DNA from: Syntrophomonas sp.
GTDB taxonomy: Bacteria > Bacillota > Syntrophomonadia > Syntrophomonadales > Syntrophomonadaceae
Assembly: GCA_016841425.1 (NCBI GenBank)
Contig: JAENZE010000003.1
Coordinates: 219,996-283,995 of the forward strand
Length of the DNA: 64,000 nt
Reading direction: 5' to 3'
Shown here: positions 33,679-41,564 of the stretch, in pieces
Numbering within the stretch: the first letter of the stretch is position 1
Layout of the letters: every line of letters starts with the position of its first letter
Notes under the pieces: model-generated
Databases searched by the model: none
Told to the model about the DNA's origin: nothing
What the model saw: only the letters and a program-made list of their open reading frames with translations
Position numbers and translations under genes: made by a program

Positions 33679-34128
33679 ATGGAAGCTAGTTGCCTAATCA
33701 GAAACATGACCGTCAAAGACCTGGAGCGGGTTATGCATATAGAAAGGGAGTCCTTTCCCTTGCCCTGGTCTAAAGAATCCTATCTGGGAGAACTGAGTAA
33801 CAATTTTGCAAGTTATCTGGTATGTGACTATGAAGGGGAGATAGTGGGTTTCGGAGGTATATGGGTAATTTTTGAAGAAGCCCACATAACCAATGTTGCT
33901 ATAGCCAAAGATTATCGTCAGCAGGGAAGGGGAAAACTGCTGATGAACAAATTGGAGGGCATTGCCAGAGACAAAAAGGCGGTAAGAATTTTACTGGAAG
34001 TAAGACCATCAAATAATGCCGCTCAGATAATGTATAATGGTCTGGGCTTTGTGCCCACCGGCCTGAGAAAAAAATATTATTCAGATAATGATGAAGACGC
34101 GATTATAATGACCAAGTTTTTATATTAA
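33679..34128 (+). CDS. rimI: Ribosomal-protein-alanine N-acetyltransferase RimI
   Basis: This GNAT acetyltransferase of 149 residues typically acetylates the N-terminal alanine of ribosomal protein S18, or other protein N-termini. Visible are IRNMTVKDLERVMHIERESFPLPWS, VAIAKDYRQQGRGKLLM (motif A with Q-x-x-G-x-G/K) and NNAAQIMYNGLGFVPTGLRKKYY. I prefer the ATG one base after the tsaB stop codon (33679) to the GTG at 33667 because AAGGGTGA precedes it. Co-clustering with tsaBDE is the usual bacterial arrangement. Confidence 0.92.
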   Translation: MEASCLIRNMTVKDLERVMHIERESFPLPWSKESYLGELSNNFASYLVCDYEGEIVGFGGIWVIFEEAHITNVAIAKDYRQQGRGKLLMNKLEGIARDKKAVRILLEVRPSNNAAQIMYNGLGFVPTGLRKKYYSDNDEDAIIMTKFLY

Positions 34129-34161
34129 ATGTCCGAAATTAAGTGAGGTCTGCTGCAAGAT

Positions 34162-35172
34162 ATGAAAGACATATTAATTCTAGGAATTGAAACATCCTGT
34201 GATGAAACAGCTGCATCAATAGTGAAGAATGGACGTCATATTCTGTCCAATGTTATCAATTCCCAAATAAATATTCATCGGGAGTTCGGGGGTGTAGTAC
34301 CGGAAGTCGCATCACGCAAGCATATTGAAAATATTGCGGTGGTAGTTGATAATGCTTTTCAAGAAGCTGGATTAGGATATAATGATGTTGATGCCATAGC
34401 TGTTACTAATCAGCCGGGCTTGATTGGCGCGTTACTGGTAGGGGTTTCATTTGCAAAAGGTTTTGCCTGGGCCTTGGGCCGTCCTTTACTGGCAGTTAAT
34501 CATCTGCATGGACACATATATGCTAATGTTTTGGAACACGGTGATATATCGTTTCCTGCTGTATGCCTGGTAGTCTCAGGAGGTCATACCAGTCTGTTGT
34601 ATATGAAGGATATTAATCATTATAAAGTAATTGGTGAAACCCGTGATGATGCTGCTGGGGAGGCTTTTGACAAGGTGGCACGGTTTCTGGGGCTTGGTTA
34701 TCCCGGAGGTCCAGCCATACAGAAGGCTGCTGCTCAAGGGACAGCTGGAAAAATGAAGCTCCCCCGAATATTCTTGGATAAAAATGATTTTGAGTTCAGT
34801 TTCAGCGGCTTGAAAACTGCTGCTATGAATGCGTGGAAAAGAATAGAGAAGAGCCGAGAACTAGAGGTAACTGATCTGGCAGCCGAGTTTCAACAAGCAC
34901 TGGTAGAAGTACTGGTTGAAAAATCGCTTAAAGCAGCTAAAATAAATAGGGTGGAATCCCTTTTAATGGCTGGCGGAGTGGCAGCAAATGAGCATCTTAG
35001 GTTTCTAATGAAGGAAAAAGCGGATCAAGAAAACATAAAAGTCTACTATCCTTCATTAGCATTATGCACCGATAATGCTGCTATGATAGCAGGGGTCGCG
35101 TATCAGCAGTACATTACTAAATCTTATGCCCCACTTGAGCTAAATGCTCATCCCGGTCTATTGTCCCTGTGA
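34162..35172 (+). CDS. tsaD: tRNA N6-threonylcarbamoyltransferase TsaD
   Basis: TsaD transfers threonylcarbamoyl to A37 of tRNA. The 336-residue ASKHA protein has ILGIETSCDETAASIV, the metal-binding HLHGHIYAN (two His), VVSGGHTSLLYM, the ADP-binding GEAFDKVARFLGLGYPGGP, FEFSFSGLKTA and LMAGGVAANEHLR. The second metal Asp is in LCTDNAAMIA. Length and motifs match the bacterial family. It ends the tsa cluster and is followed by a gap with several DnaA-box sequences. Confidence 0.96.
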   Translation: MKDILILGIETSCDETAASIVKNGRHILSNVINSQINIHREFGGVVPEVASRKHIENIAVVVDNAFQEAGLGYNDVDAIAVTNQPGLIGALLVGVSFAKGFAWALGRPLLAVNHLHGHIYANVLEHGDISFPAVCLVVSGGHTSLLYMKDINHYKVIGETRDDAAGEAFDKVARFLGLGYPGGPAIQKAAAQGTAGKMKLPRIFLDKNDFEFSFSGLKTAAMNAWKRIEKSRELEVTDLAAEFQQALVEVLVEKSLKAAKINRVESLLMAGGVAANEHLRFLMKEKADQENIKVYYPSLALCTDNAAMIAGVAYQQYITKSYAPLELNAHPGLLSL

Positions 35173-35180
35173 AGATATTC

Positions 35181-35305
35181 TGTGGATAATGTGGATAACT
35201 TTGTTGATAACTAATATTCCCGGGCTTTTTAAGGTCCTAAAGAATTTTCACAGTCCTATAAAAACGTGCGGGTGCGGAATTGTTGAGATTTTGTCTTGTG
35301 GATAA
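35181..35305. promoter_or_regulatory. Cluster of DnaA boxes
   Basis: TGTGGATAA, the complement of the DnaA box TTATCCACA, occurs perfectly at 35181-35189, 35190-35198 and 35297-35305. A one-mismatch copy (TGTTGATAA) lies at 35202-35210. All have the same orientation. The first two are directly abutting. A DnaA titration or transcription-control site ahead of lgt is plausible; no DUE or dnaA/dnaN is nearby, so this is not obviously oriC. Confidence 0.6.
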
Positions 35306-35330
35306 GTGCTCTATATAAGGAGGAATGGGG

Positions 35331-36104
35331 ATGCACCCTGTTTTACTACAGTTAGGTAATTTCAAAGTCTATTCCTGGGGATTTATGCTGGCTATTTCCA
35401 CTATTGCAGCAATAGTGGGCATTGGACGCACTTTCCATCGTGAGGGTTATGATAGGGATATGGTCCTAGACATGGTCATACTAATGGTGGTATTCGGGAT
35501 ACTGGGCGGAAGGATAGCTTATATCCTCTATTATGAATGGCCGACTTTCCTATCCAATCCCTGGATGTTTTTCTCTCCAGGTTTCTCCGGTTTGGTCTGG
35601 TACGGTGCATTTGTCGGTGGCTTGCTGGCGTTCCTGATTTATATTTGGAGAAAAAATTTGGGCTTCTGGGAAATGGCTGATATGTTTTGTCCATATCTAG
35701 CGCTGGGTTACGCGTTGGTGAGAATCGGATGTTTTCTGAACGGCTGCTGTTATGGCATGCCGACCGGTACGGAATATGGAGTGGTGTTCCCGGGAGTTGA
35801 CAACCTGCTGCGTCATCCCACCCAATTGTACAGTTCACTGCTTAACTTTGTTTTATTTGTATATTTACTATGGCTTTATCCCCGCCGTAAATTTACCGGC
35901 CAGATTTTTCTAGCTTATCTTATAGGTTATTCCATATATAGATTTGTTATCGAGTTCTTCCGATTCAGTCTGATTAATATTGGACCATTTACCCTGGGGC
36001 AGATATATACCATGATAATGTTTGCTGCAGCGCTGGGATTATATTTTTGGATTAGATCAAAAGAAAGCAGTAATATATATGTAAGAAGAGGCAGGCGCAG
36101 ATAG
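35331..36104 (+). CDS. lgt: Prolipoprotein diacylglyceryl transferase
   Basis: Lgt moves diacylglycerol from phosphatidylglycerol to the lipobox cysteine of prolipoproteins in the membrane. The protein has about 257 residues and seven predicted membrane helices. Signature elements are SWGFMLAISTIAA, GGRIAYILYYEW, YGAFVGGLLA, RIGCFLNGCCYGMPT, HPTQLYSSLLNF and YRFVIEFFR. The second ATG (35331) is better spaced from AGGAGG than the one at 35325. Clients in this window include the DUF4349 and ZnuA lipoproteins. The next gene begins 1 bp after its stop codon. Confidence 0.95.
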   Translation: MHPVLLQLGNFKVYSWGFMLAISTIAAIVGIGRTFHREGYDRDMVLDMVILMVVFGILGGRIAYILYYEWPTFLSNPWMFFSPGFSGLVWYGAFVGGLLAFLIYIWRKNLGFWEMADMFCPYLALGYALVRIGCFLNGCCYGMPTGTEYGVVFPGVDNLLRHPTQLYSSLLNFVLFVYLLWLYPRRKFTGQIFLAYLIGYSIYRFVIEFFRFSLINIGPFTLGQIYTMIMFAAALGLYFWIRSKESSNIYVRRGRRR

Positions 36105-36105
36105 T

Positions 36106-36693
36106 ATGAATGATGATTTGCAGTTAATCAGGCAATCCTTGAGGGCAGATATGAAGCGTCTCCGGAGCCGCATGACAACCCGGGAAGTAAACGAATCGAG
36201 CCAGAGAATATCCCTCCGGGTTCTGGAGCTGGAGCCGATTCGCCGGTCCAAGACTATAATGGGGTTTGCCAGCATAAATAACGAAGTTGATCTATGGAGC
36301 CTGCTGGATTTACTAAAAGATAAAGGTAAGACCATACTTCTGCCCCGGGTGGGTAAAACGAGCAATATTGAGGCAGTTGAATATACCTCGCCCCGGGGAC
36401 TTCAGAAGGGGACATTTGGAATTTTAGAGCCTGAAGGGACAGCTTTCCCCTATGGGGATATCGATGTAATTTTAGTACCGGGATTGGCATATGATGCCCA
36501 GGGATACCGATTGGGATATGGTGCTGGCTGCTATGACCGGTTTCTAGACCGTGTGAGAGAGGACGCTTTTATATGCGGTGTCTGCTACGAATACCAGGTA
36601 GTTGACAATATTCATCCATGCGGATCAGATGTTCCGGTGCACTGGATAGTTACAGACAGATCAGAACTGGTTATCAATTGGGATTATTTCTAA
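36106..36693 (+). CDS. 5-formyltetrahydrofolate cyclo-ligase
   Basis: This 195-residue enzyme (MTHFS/FAU1 family) converts 5-formyl-THF to 5,10-methenyl-THF with ATP. Conserved parts are the N-terminal Lys/Arg-rich helix (RQSLRADMKRLRSRM), MGFASINNEVDLWSLL, ILLPRVG, ILVPGLAYDAQGYRLGYGAGCYDRFL (the ATP-binding G-x-G-x-G-x-Y-D-R motif) and VPVHWIVTD. It abuts lgt, so the two are cotranscribed. Confidence 0.93.
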   Translation: MNDDLQLIRQSLRADMKRLRSRMTTREVNESSQRISLRVLELEPIRRSKTIMGFASINNEVDLWSLLDLLKDKGKTILLPRVGKTSNIEAVEYTSPRGLQKGTFGILEPEGTAFPYGDIDVILVPGLAYDAQGYRLGYGAGCYDRFLDRVREDAFICGVCYEYQVVDNIHPCGSDVPVHWIVTDRSELVINWDYF

Positions 36694-37080
36694 AGCAACA
36701 AAAAATAGTATTAACCTTTTCTTATATGTGTGCAGAGTATTTGTCTGCCGTCTTATAACCGCTTATACTTTCGGAACTACAAATCAGCTCATCATTTTTA
36801 TCTAGAAACAGGTAATAAGTCCATCCAAGCTTCTACATTCCAAAAAGAAATAGCAGAAAATATTGACATTTGATGGAATGTACACTAAAATTCACACAAA
36901 CACTGATATAGTAATATATGGAAAATATAACGTGTGATTGAGATGTGATGCAAGTGTTATATTCTGAATATAATGCCTTTTAAATATATGCTTTCAGCTA
37001 AACAGCAGGAAAAATAGTGCAATTCTCAGTCAGAACGATATAATTTAAAAAAGAGGTACAATAGAATGGAGAGATAGAAA
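36694..37080. other. Intergenic region upstream of LuxR-type gene
   Basis: No gene is seen. It contains the sigma-A-type promoter listed separately and an AT-rich 5' leader of about 180 nt before the regulator, long enough for post-transcriptional control. I recognise no riboswitch in it. Confidence 0.4.
36863..36891 (+). promoter_or_regulatory. Sigma-A-type promoter
   Basis: A perfect -35 TTGACA (36863-36868) is followed, with a 17-bp spacer, by -10 TAAAAT (36886-36891). It points at the LuxR-type regulator 190 bp downstream. Confidence 0.65.
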
Positions 37081-37725
37081 ATGGACAGATTACGAGTAAT
37101 TCTATGTAGTGACGCGCCGCTTTATACTCAAAGTTTGTCGGTGGCATTCGAAGAAAATAATAATTTTAAGGTATTGGGCAAGCTGCAGTCAGCTGAATTG
37201 GTTGAACTTGCCTGTGCTACTCAACCTGATATAGTGGTCTGGAAAGTGTCTGGCGATGAATTCATACCGTTATTAAAGGATCTTATTAAACACTGCCCCA
37301 TGCTGCAAACAGTTATTATAGTTGAAAATCCAGGCACTTACGACTTGTTGAATATTCTGGATTGTGGGATTCGCGGATGTCTGCCTATGAGACTGCTGCC
37401 CCGGCAAATTGTCAAGGCAGTGGAATTAATTGTAACAGCAGGTATTGTATGTATACCCCGGCCGGGTCCTGATGCCTATGGGAACCGCATGGAGGTAGAT
37501 GAATTTTCAGGAGCATCTCTACTGACCAGCAGAGAAAAAGAAGTCATCAACTACTTGGCTCAGGGCTACTCAAACCATGAAATAGCAAAATCTCTTTGCC
37601 TTTCAGAATCTACTATTAAATCACACCTGCGCAGTGCATTCAAAAAATTTAATGTTCGTAATCGTACCGAAGCTTTAGCTTTTTTATACAATCAGGAAAA
37701 GGATAAAAAAAGAGTCATTACATAG
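37081..37725 (+). CDS. LuxR/NarL-type regulator with degenerate receiver
   Basis: This 214-residue protein has an N-terminal receiver-like domain and a C-terminal LuxR helix-turn-helix (LLTSREKEVINYLAQGYSNHEIAKSLCLSESTIKSHL... ending RNRTEAL, split here by its key T-S-R-E and S-E-S-T-I-K-S-H-L residues). In the receiver the phosphoacceptor position is not Asp: the segment reads PDIVVWKVSGDEF, with Lys where NarL-like proteins have Asp, and the N-terminal acidic pair is reduced (LCSDAP). It should therefore not be controlled by a standard kinase. Ligand or protein binding is a likelier input (inference). No kinase is adjacent. A strong terminator follows. Confidence 0.85.
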   Translation: MDRLRVILCSDAPLYTQSLSVAFEENNNFKVLGKLQSAELVELACATQPDIVVWKVSGDEFIPLLKDLIKHCPMLQTVIIVENPGTYDLLNILDCGIRGCLPMRLLPRQIVKAVELIVTAGIVCIPRPGPDAYGNRMEVDEFSGASLLTSREKEVINYLAQGYSNHEIAKSLCLSESTIKSHLRSAFKKFNVRNRTEALAFLYNQEKDKKRVIT

Positions 37726-37780
37726 GTTGCACCCGATGTTTATAATGCCTCTCTCTCCCATGGGGCTTAGCCTCATAATA

Positions 37781-37818
37781 AATGCCGGATGATATTCAAT
37801 ATCATCCGGCATTTTTAA
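37781..37818 (+). terminator. Strong intrinsic terminator
   Basis: The arms 37781-37796 and 37798-37813 are perfectly complementary over 16 bp (centre GATATTCAATATC), and TTTTT follows. It closes the LuxR-type gene. Confidence 0.9.
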
Positions 37819-37952
37819 ATTATTGAGAATTGAGGAGTTGTGCTCTGCCCCTTACTGCCAGTCCGGGTGGAGGAAGGGGTATAGACCGGCAGTAAGTGCA
37901 AAACAAACGGGAGAGAAGGGTGATTATATATTGAAGAGCTTTATAATAAAGC

Positions 37953-38840
37953 TCAGTGTACCGTTGTTTGAGTGACGCGGTGAGTAAGCGCGAACGATTT
38001 TACATCCGGTGCCAGGAAAGTTTTGGAAGGTGACTGGATGAATCGATTATTCATTACATAGCCAGCATCCCAACTGCTGTCAACTGACACCCATTCTTCT
38101 CCAATCAATACTTCATTCCATGCGTGCAGCTCCCAGCTGTTTCCTGATTCTGCTTCTCCATATACCACCTTGGCAGGAAGGTCGGCGGCCCTGGCCAGAG
38201 CAGCAAAAAGGAAGGAGAAGTCACGGCATAAGCCCTTGCGGTCTCTTAGCACCTGGCTGGCTGTAATCAGTTGAACATCTTTTCTTAAATAAGCGTCGTA
38301 ATCATAGACTATATTATTCGTAACCCATGAATGAATATTTTCCAGCTTTTCCCGGGAACTCAAGTCAGCGGGAGCAATAGCGGCAGCCAGGTCGACTATA
38401 TCTGAATTGTTGGAGTCCACATACATTGATGCGGAAGTATAACGGATGTCTTCGGAAATCCGGTTGTTGACTAAAAAGCGAATGGTGCCGTCAAAACGCT
38501 GGCCGTTGTCACCAGCCCATATGGTATACTGCCCGTACCCGAAGCGCAGATTGATCAAAGTACCGAAAGTATCATCTTTTACCTCGGCTTTCCAGGTAGT
38601 CAGCTCCTGTTGAGGACCTCGTATACAAAACCATACTGCATCCAGGCTGGAAGTTCCTTCCACCCATAAACTTCCGTCACAGCTAATCCCGCTGCTGCTA
38701 GGGGTTGTAATCTGTATTTTAGAATTCCTGAATCCAGTAGAATATGATGCCTGGGCCTGAGCATCGGTAAAAATAAAGGTAAGACTCACCACAAAAATAA
38801 GAGTTATTAGTCCTGTGCTGCAAAATTTACGAACTTTCAT
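37953..38840 (-). CDS. Secreted transglutaminase-like protein
   Basis: This 295-residue exported protein is numbered from the ATG at 38840, chosen for the GGGAGGAATAATAAGG site. The signal peptide covers about residues 1-30 and ends TDAQAQA. A beta-rich N-terminal part is followed by a transglutaminase-core domain (about 150-270). The papain-like triad is visible: Cys205 in RKGLCRDFSFLF, His239 in WELHAWNEV, and Asp254 in VSVDSSWD. Such domains act as cysteine proteases or cross-linking enzymes at the cell surface. Two tandem c-di-GMP-I riboswitches, each with a terminator, precede the gene, so its expression should follow intracellular c-di-GMP. A role in adhesion or cell-surface remodelling is inferred from that control. 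Confidence 0.88.
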   Translation of the reverse strand: MKVRKFCSTGLITLIFVVSLTFIFTDAQAQASYSTGFRNSKIQITTPSSSGISCDGSLWVEGTSSLDAVWFCIRGPQQELTTWKAEVKDDTFGTLINLRFGYGQYTIWAGDNGQRFDGTIRFLVNNRISEDIRYTSASMYVDSNNSDIVDLAAAIAPADLSSREKLENIHSWVTNNIVYDYDAYLRKDVQLITASQVLRDRKGLCRDFSFLFAALARAADLPAKVVYGEAESGNSWELHAWNEVLIGEEWVSVDSSWDAGYVMNNRFIQSPSKTFLAPDVKSFALTHRVTQTTVH

Positions 38841-38859
38841 CCTTATTATTCCTCCCGTC

Positions 38860-38890
38860 AAAAAAACCTGCATTCCAACCTGCAGGTTTT
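38860..38890 (-). terminator. Expression-platform terminator of the gene-proximal riboswitch
   Basis: On the minus strand AACCTGCA (38888-38881) pairs with TGCAGGTT (38872-38865), followed by seven T (38866-38860). It separates the proximal aptamer from the transglutaminase ribosome-binding site. Confidence 0.85.
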
Positions 38891-38899
38891 ACTCATATA

Positions 38900-38990
38900 A
38901 AATATACCGGCAGCTGGCTGGCATAACGGTAAAACCGTGTTAGCCCCTGTAGTTTTGCGTCACCACTTTTCAATGGTTTTGCCCTTTTCA
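38900..38990 (-). promoter_or_regulatory. c-di-GMP-I (GEMM) riboswitch, proximal aptamer
   Basis: Read on the minus strand, this segment has the GEMM signature: GGCAAAACC, a P2 hairpin with GAAA tetraloop (CATTGAAAAGTGG), the invariant GACGCAAA joint, AGGGGCTAA, and the P3 tetraloop-receptor side TGCCAGCC...GCTGCC. It aligns base for base over most of its length with the distal copy. Binding of c-di-GMP would alter formation of the adjacent terminator; whether the switch is ON or OFF is not decided here. Confidence 0.9.
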
Positions 38991-39040
38991 ATTTATAATT
39001 TTATAAAGCAGGAAAGATCATTTAAATAACCCCTTTCGAT

Positions 39041-39069
39041 AGAAAAACCTGTATGCCAGCATACAGGTT
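39041..39069 (-). terminator. Expression-platform terminator of the distal riboswitch
   Basis: On the minus strand AACCTGTATG (39069-39060) pairs with CATACAGGTT (39055-39046) around CTGG, and TTTCT follows. It lies between the two aptamers. Confidence 0.82.
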
Positions 39070-39086
39070 AATTACCCTTTGGTAAA

Positions 39087-39173
39087 GATATACCGGTAAC
39101 TGGCTGGCATAATGGCAAAAACCCATGTTAGCCCCTGTAGCTTTGCGTCACCATTTTTCAATGGTTTTGCCTT
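39087..39173 (-). promoter_or_regulatory. c-di-GMP-I (GEMM) riboswitch, distal aptamer
   Basis: This second, promoter-proximal copy has the same signature (GGCAAAACC, the GAAA-looped hairpin, GACGCAAAG, AGGGGCTAA, TGCCAGCC). It differs from the proximal copy at scattered, largely compensatory positions. With its own terminator it forms a complete independent switch, so the two act in series. Confidence 0.9.
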
Positions 39174-39217
39174 TTTCATTTTAATGACTTTCCTATATAG
39201 GTAAAGGAAGTGTAACA

Positions 39218-39246
39218 AATATACTATATTAAATATAATATGTCAA
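39218..39246 (-). promoter_or_regulatory. Promoter for the riboswitch-transglutaminase transcript
   Basis: On the minus strand TTGACA (39246-39241), a 17-bp spacer and TATATT (39223-39218) give a good sigma-A promoter. Transcription would start about 35-40 nt before the distal aptamer. Confidence 0.7.
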
Positions 39247-39501
39247 CAAATAAGGATAAAATTACTAAGAAAAATTAATAATAGTCATTATGGTATTTTA
39301 TTTAGAACTATGGTAAGAGCAAAAACCAAATAAAATAATATAATGGGTGAAATCGGGACGAATCCATAAGACTTATGGACAAGATGCTAATTCAAGATTA
39401 TCAAGAAACTTTTTATGGGGAGAATTATTTGCGTAGTTGCACTGCAGGATTTGTAGTAGAGCGATTGTTTCCGGGGTGGGCAGGCCCTCTCGCATGCATA
39501 A

Positions 39502-39639
39502 CATCTTCTTTGCAGGATTACCAGCAGCAAGCAAGGCGCTCGGTGGTTAGTTAGTATTATCGGTAAGTTTACTGACGGAGAACCGAAGGGCCAGCTTAAG
39601 ATAGAATGGCCGGATGGGCGGGTCTATCCGGGAGAATAA
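39502..39639 (+). pseudogene. Possible remnant with one MORN-like repeat
   Basis: In an otherwise gene-free stretch (39250-39749) one frame reads GKFTDGEPKGQLKIEWPDGR followed by VYPGE and a stop (39562-39639). The spacing of Gly, Asp-Gly and Tyr-x-Gly-Glu is that of a MORN repeat. There is no start codon, and a stop precedes the frame at 39499. It may be the 3' tail of a lost gene. Confidence 0.3.
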
Positions 39640-39703
39640 GAGATAGTCTGTACGTTGATTGAGAGGCTTTTTGAAATAACGTAGATATCCGTTTTTGTCA
39701 TTG

Positions 39704-39736
39704 GTCTGAGACCGGTATTGAATAGCGGTCTCAGAC
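39704..39736. terminator. Hairpin downstream of the SPFH gene
   Basis: GTCTGAGACCG (39704-39714) and CGGTCTCAGAC (39726-39736) form an 11-bp perfect stem with an 11-nt loop, 14 bp after the SPFH stop codon. The T-run is poor, so it may serve mainly as an mRNA 3' end stabiliser. Confidence 0.5.
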
Positions 39737-39749
39737 GCAAAAACTTATT

Positions 39750-40694
39750 TTATTCTGCCCGGGGCTGTTTCTTGTCATCTGCCACTACTTCTTTAAGGGC
39801 TGCAAAAACACTGCTGAGGCCTGTCAGGTCTCCTGGTATTATGAGCTTGGTGGACTGTCCGTCACCAATGGCTTTTAAGGCTTCCAGGGATTTTAAAGCC
39901 AGGACTTTGTCATCTGCTTTGGCATCTCTGATCATAACCAGGCTGTCAGAAAAAGCCTTCTGTACCATTAGAATGGCCTCAGCTTCACCCTGAGCTTTAA
40001 GTATTTGAGCCTGCCTCATTCCTTCGGCCTCTCTTATAGCCGCTTCTCTTACAGCTTCAGCGGTTAATATAGCTGATTGCTTTCTGCCTTCAGCATCCAA
40101 TATAGCTGCTGTTTTTTGTCCTTCAGCCCGGAGAATGGCTTCGCGTTTTTCCCTTTCTGCCCGCATCTGTTTTTCCATAGCATTCTGGATATCCATAGGA
40201 GGGAGGATGTTTTTTAATTCAACCCGGTTTACTTTGATTCCCCACTTATCAGTAGCTTCGTCCAAAATAGATCGAAGTTTGGTATTTACTACATCGCGGG
40301 AAGTAAGAGTCTCATCCAGTTCCAGGTCACCGACGATATTTCTCAGGGTGGTTGCCGTTAGGTTCTCGATGGCTGGAATGGGAGCAGCGATTTCATATAT
40401 ATACTTGAATGCGTCTGTTACCTGATAATAAATTACAGTGTCGATCATCATTGTTACATTGTCTTTAGTTATAACTGGCTGAGGCGGGAAATCCATTACC
40501 TGTTCCCTCAAGTCTACTATGGCTCGAAAGCGATCTATAAAAGGAACTATGACATTGATACCTCTGGCAGCCGTTTTATGATACCTTCCCAAACGTTCAA
40601 CTATACCTACTGTAGATTGCTTAATTATTTTAATAGCGGTCAGACCGACAAATATTACGAACACCACTATCATGGAATTAACAAAATATTGCAT
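39750..40694 (-). CDS. SPFH/Band 7 (stomatin-like) membrane protein
   Basis: This 314-residue protein begins MQYFVNSMIVVFVIFVGL (ATG 40694; GGAGAGGTTCTT precedes it). One N-terminal membrane helix is followed by a Band 7/SPFH domain (STVGIVERLGRYHKTAARGINVIVPFID, VITKDNVTMMIDTVIYYQ), then a long alanine/glutamate-rich coiled coil (EKQMRAEREKREAILRAEGQ and repeated AEGxRxAAI units) and a C-terminal flotillin-like tail. Stomatin-type proteins scaffold membrane microdomains and work with NfeD partners. The gene for such a partner lies directly upstream in the same operon. Confidence 0.93.
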   Translation of the reverse strand: MQYFVNSMIVVFVIFVGLTAIKIIKQSTVGIVERLGRYHKTAARGINVIVPFIDRFRAIVDLREQVMDFPPQPVITKDNVTMMIDTVIYYQVTDAFKYIYEIAAPIPAIENLTATTLRNIVGDLELDETLTSRDVVNTKLRSILDEATDKWGIKVNRVELKNILPPMDIQNAMEKQMRAEREKREAILRAEGQKTAAILDAEGRKQSAILTAEAVREAAIREAEGMRQAQILKAQGEAEAILMVQKAFSDSLVMIRDAKADDKVLALKSLEALKAIGDGQSTKLIIPGDLTGLSSVFAALKEVVADDKKQPRAE

Positions 40695-40729
40695 AAGAAC
40701 CTCTCCTTTCATATAAGCCAATATGGTGG

Positions 40730-41155
40730 TTATCCAGAGATTTTAACCAGGAGCTTGACTCCCTCTATACCTTTAACTTCAACCCGGGTACCTTCAATAA
40801 TATCCTCCTCTGATGCAGCTGTCCATACTTCTCCATTGAGCCTTACCTGACCGTAGTGCATTGGTTTGATTTCGCTTAGAGCAACCCCGTGCTGGCCGAT
40901 AAGAGCCTCTGCAGTGGTAGGAATATCTTCCGTTTTGAACAATTTAACTACCAGAGGACGGGTGAAAATAATTAACAGAGAACTTAGTAAAGCAAATACC
41001 AACAGTTGACTCTCCAGGTTGACCAGTATATTGAGACTAACTCCCAATGCTACCAGCAGTGCGGCCACTCCCAGCCACAAAAACCAGAAACCTGCCGAAG
41101 CTACTTCGATGGCTCCGCTGACTATGGCTACCAGAATCCATTGCAATGAAGACAT
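40730..41155 (-). CDS. NfeD-family membrane protein
   Basis: This protein of about 141 residues, starting MSSLQWILVAIVSGAIEV (ATG 41155 behind GGAGAGGGGGTATAGC), has three closely spaced N-terminal membrane helices (about 5-75). A C-terminal OB-fold domain (LIGQHGVALSEIKPMHYGQVRLNGEVWTA, VEVKGIEGVKLLV) follows. It is of the short NfeD1b type without a ClpP-like protease domain. It is 36 bp upstream of the SPFH gene, the canonical NfeD/stomatin pair. Confidence 0.93.
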   Translation of the reverse strand: MSSLQWILVAIVSGAIEVASAGFWFLWLGVAALLVALGVSLNILVNLESQLLVFALLSSLLIIFTRPLVVKLFKTEDIPTTAEALIGQHGVALSEIKPMHYGQVRLNGEVWTAASEEDIIEGTRVEVKGIEGVKLLVKISG

Positions 41156-41564
41156 GCTATACCCCCTCTCCATTAAGAAAGAACAGGATTGTGTTACTGT
41201 ATCTTATCATACCATACTCCTATTAAATTCATAACTATTACTTGAGGTTAAGCCTTTAATGGAGAATAATCAGAAACGATAGTTATGCGTTATTTAGCTG
41301 CGTTTCGACTTCCTCCAAATGTAAATTGTAGCTGAACTAAAATATGTTGTATAATGAATTATATATTAACCCGATTCGACAGAGTTCAGGCCTATAGTTA
41401 AACTCATATGTTTAATTGTGGATCGGATTGTATAATCAGTAATTGATTAATGATATTAGAAGTTATAGAGCAATATTATTATAATATTAACCAAAGCATT
41501 AGCTTATAAGTTTATTTTACCCTAATATAGGGTTTTATTTATTATCAGGGGGGGTTGTTATATA
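41156..41564. other. Divergent intergenic region ahead of the molybdopterin operon
   Basis: No gene is seen. A plausible plus-strand promoter is TTGTAG (41326-41331) with an 18-bp spacer and TATAAT (41350-41355), leaving a leader of about 200 nt before the small moa-operon gene. I could not recognise the Moco riboswitch consensus in it. Confidence 0.4.

Noticed and set aside
35181..35305. oriC
   Set aside because: DnaA boxes are present, but there is no AT-rich unwinding element, dnaA, dnaN, rpmH or gidA nearby.
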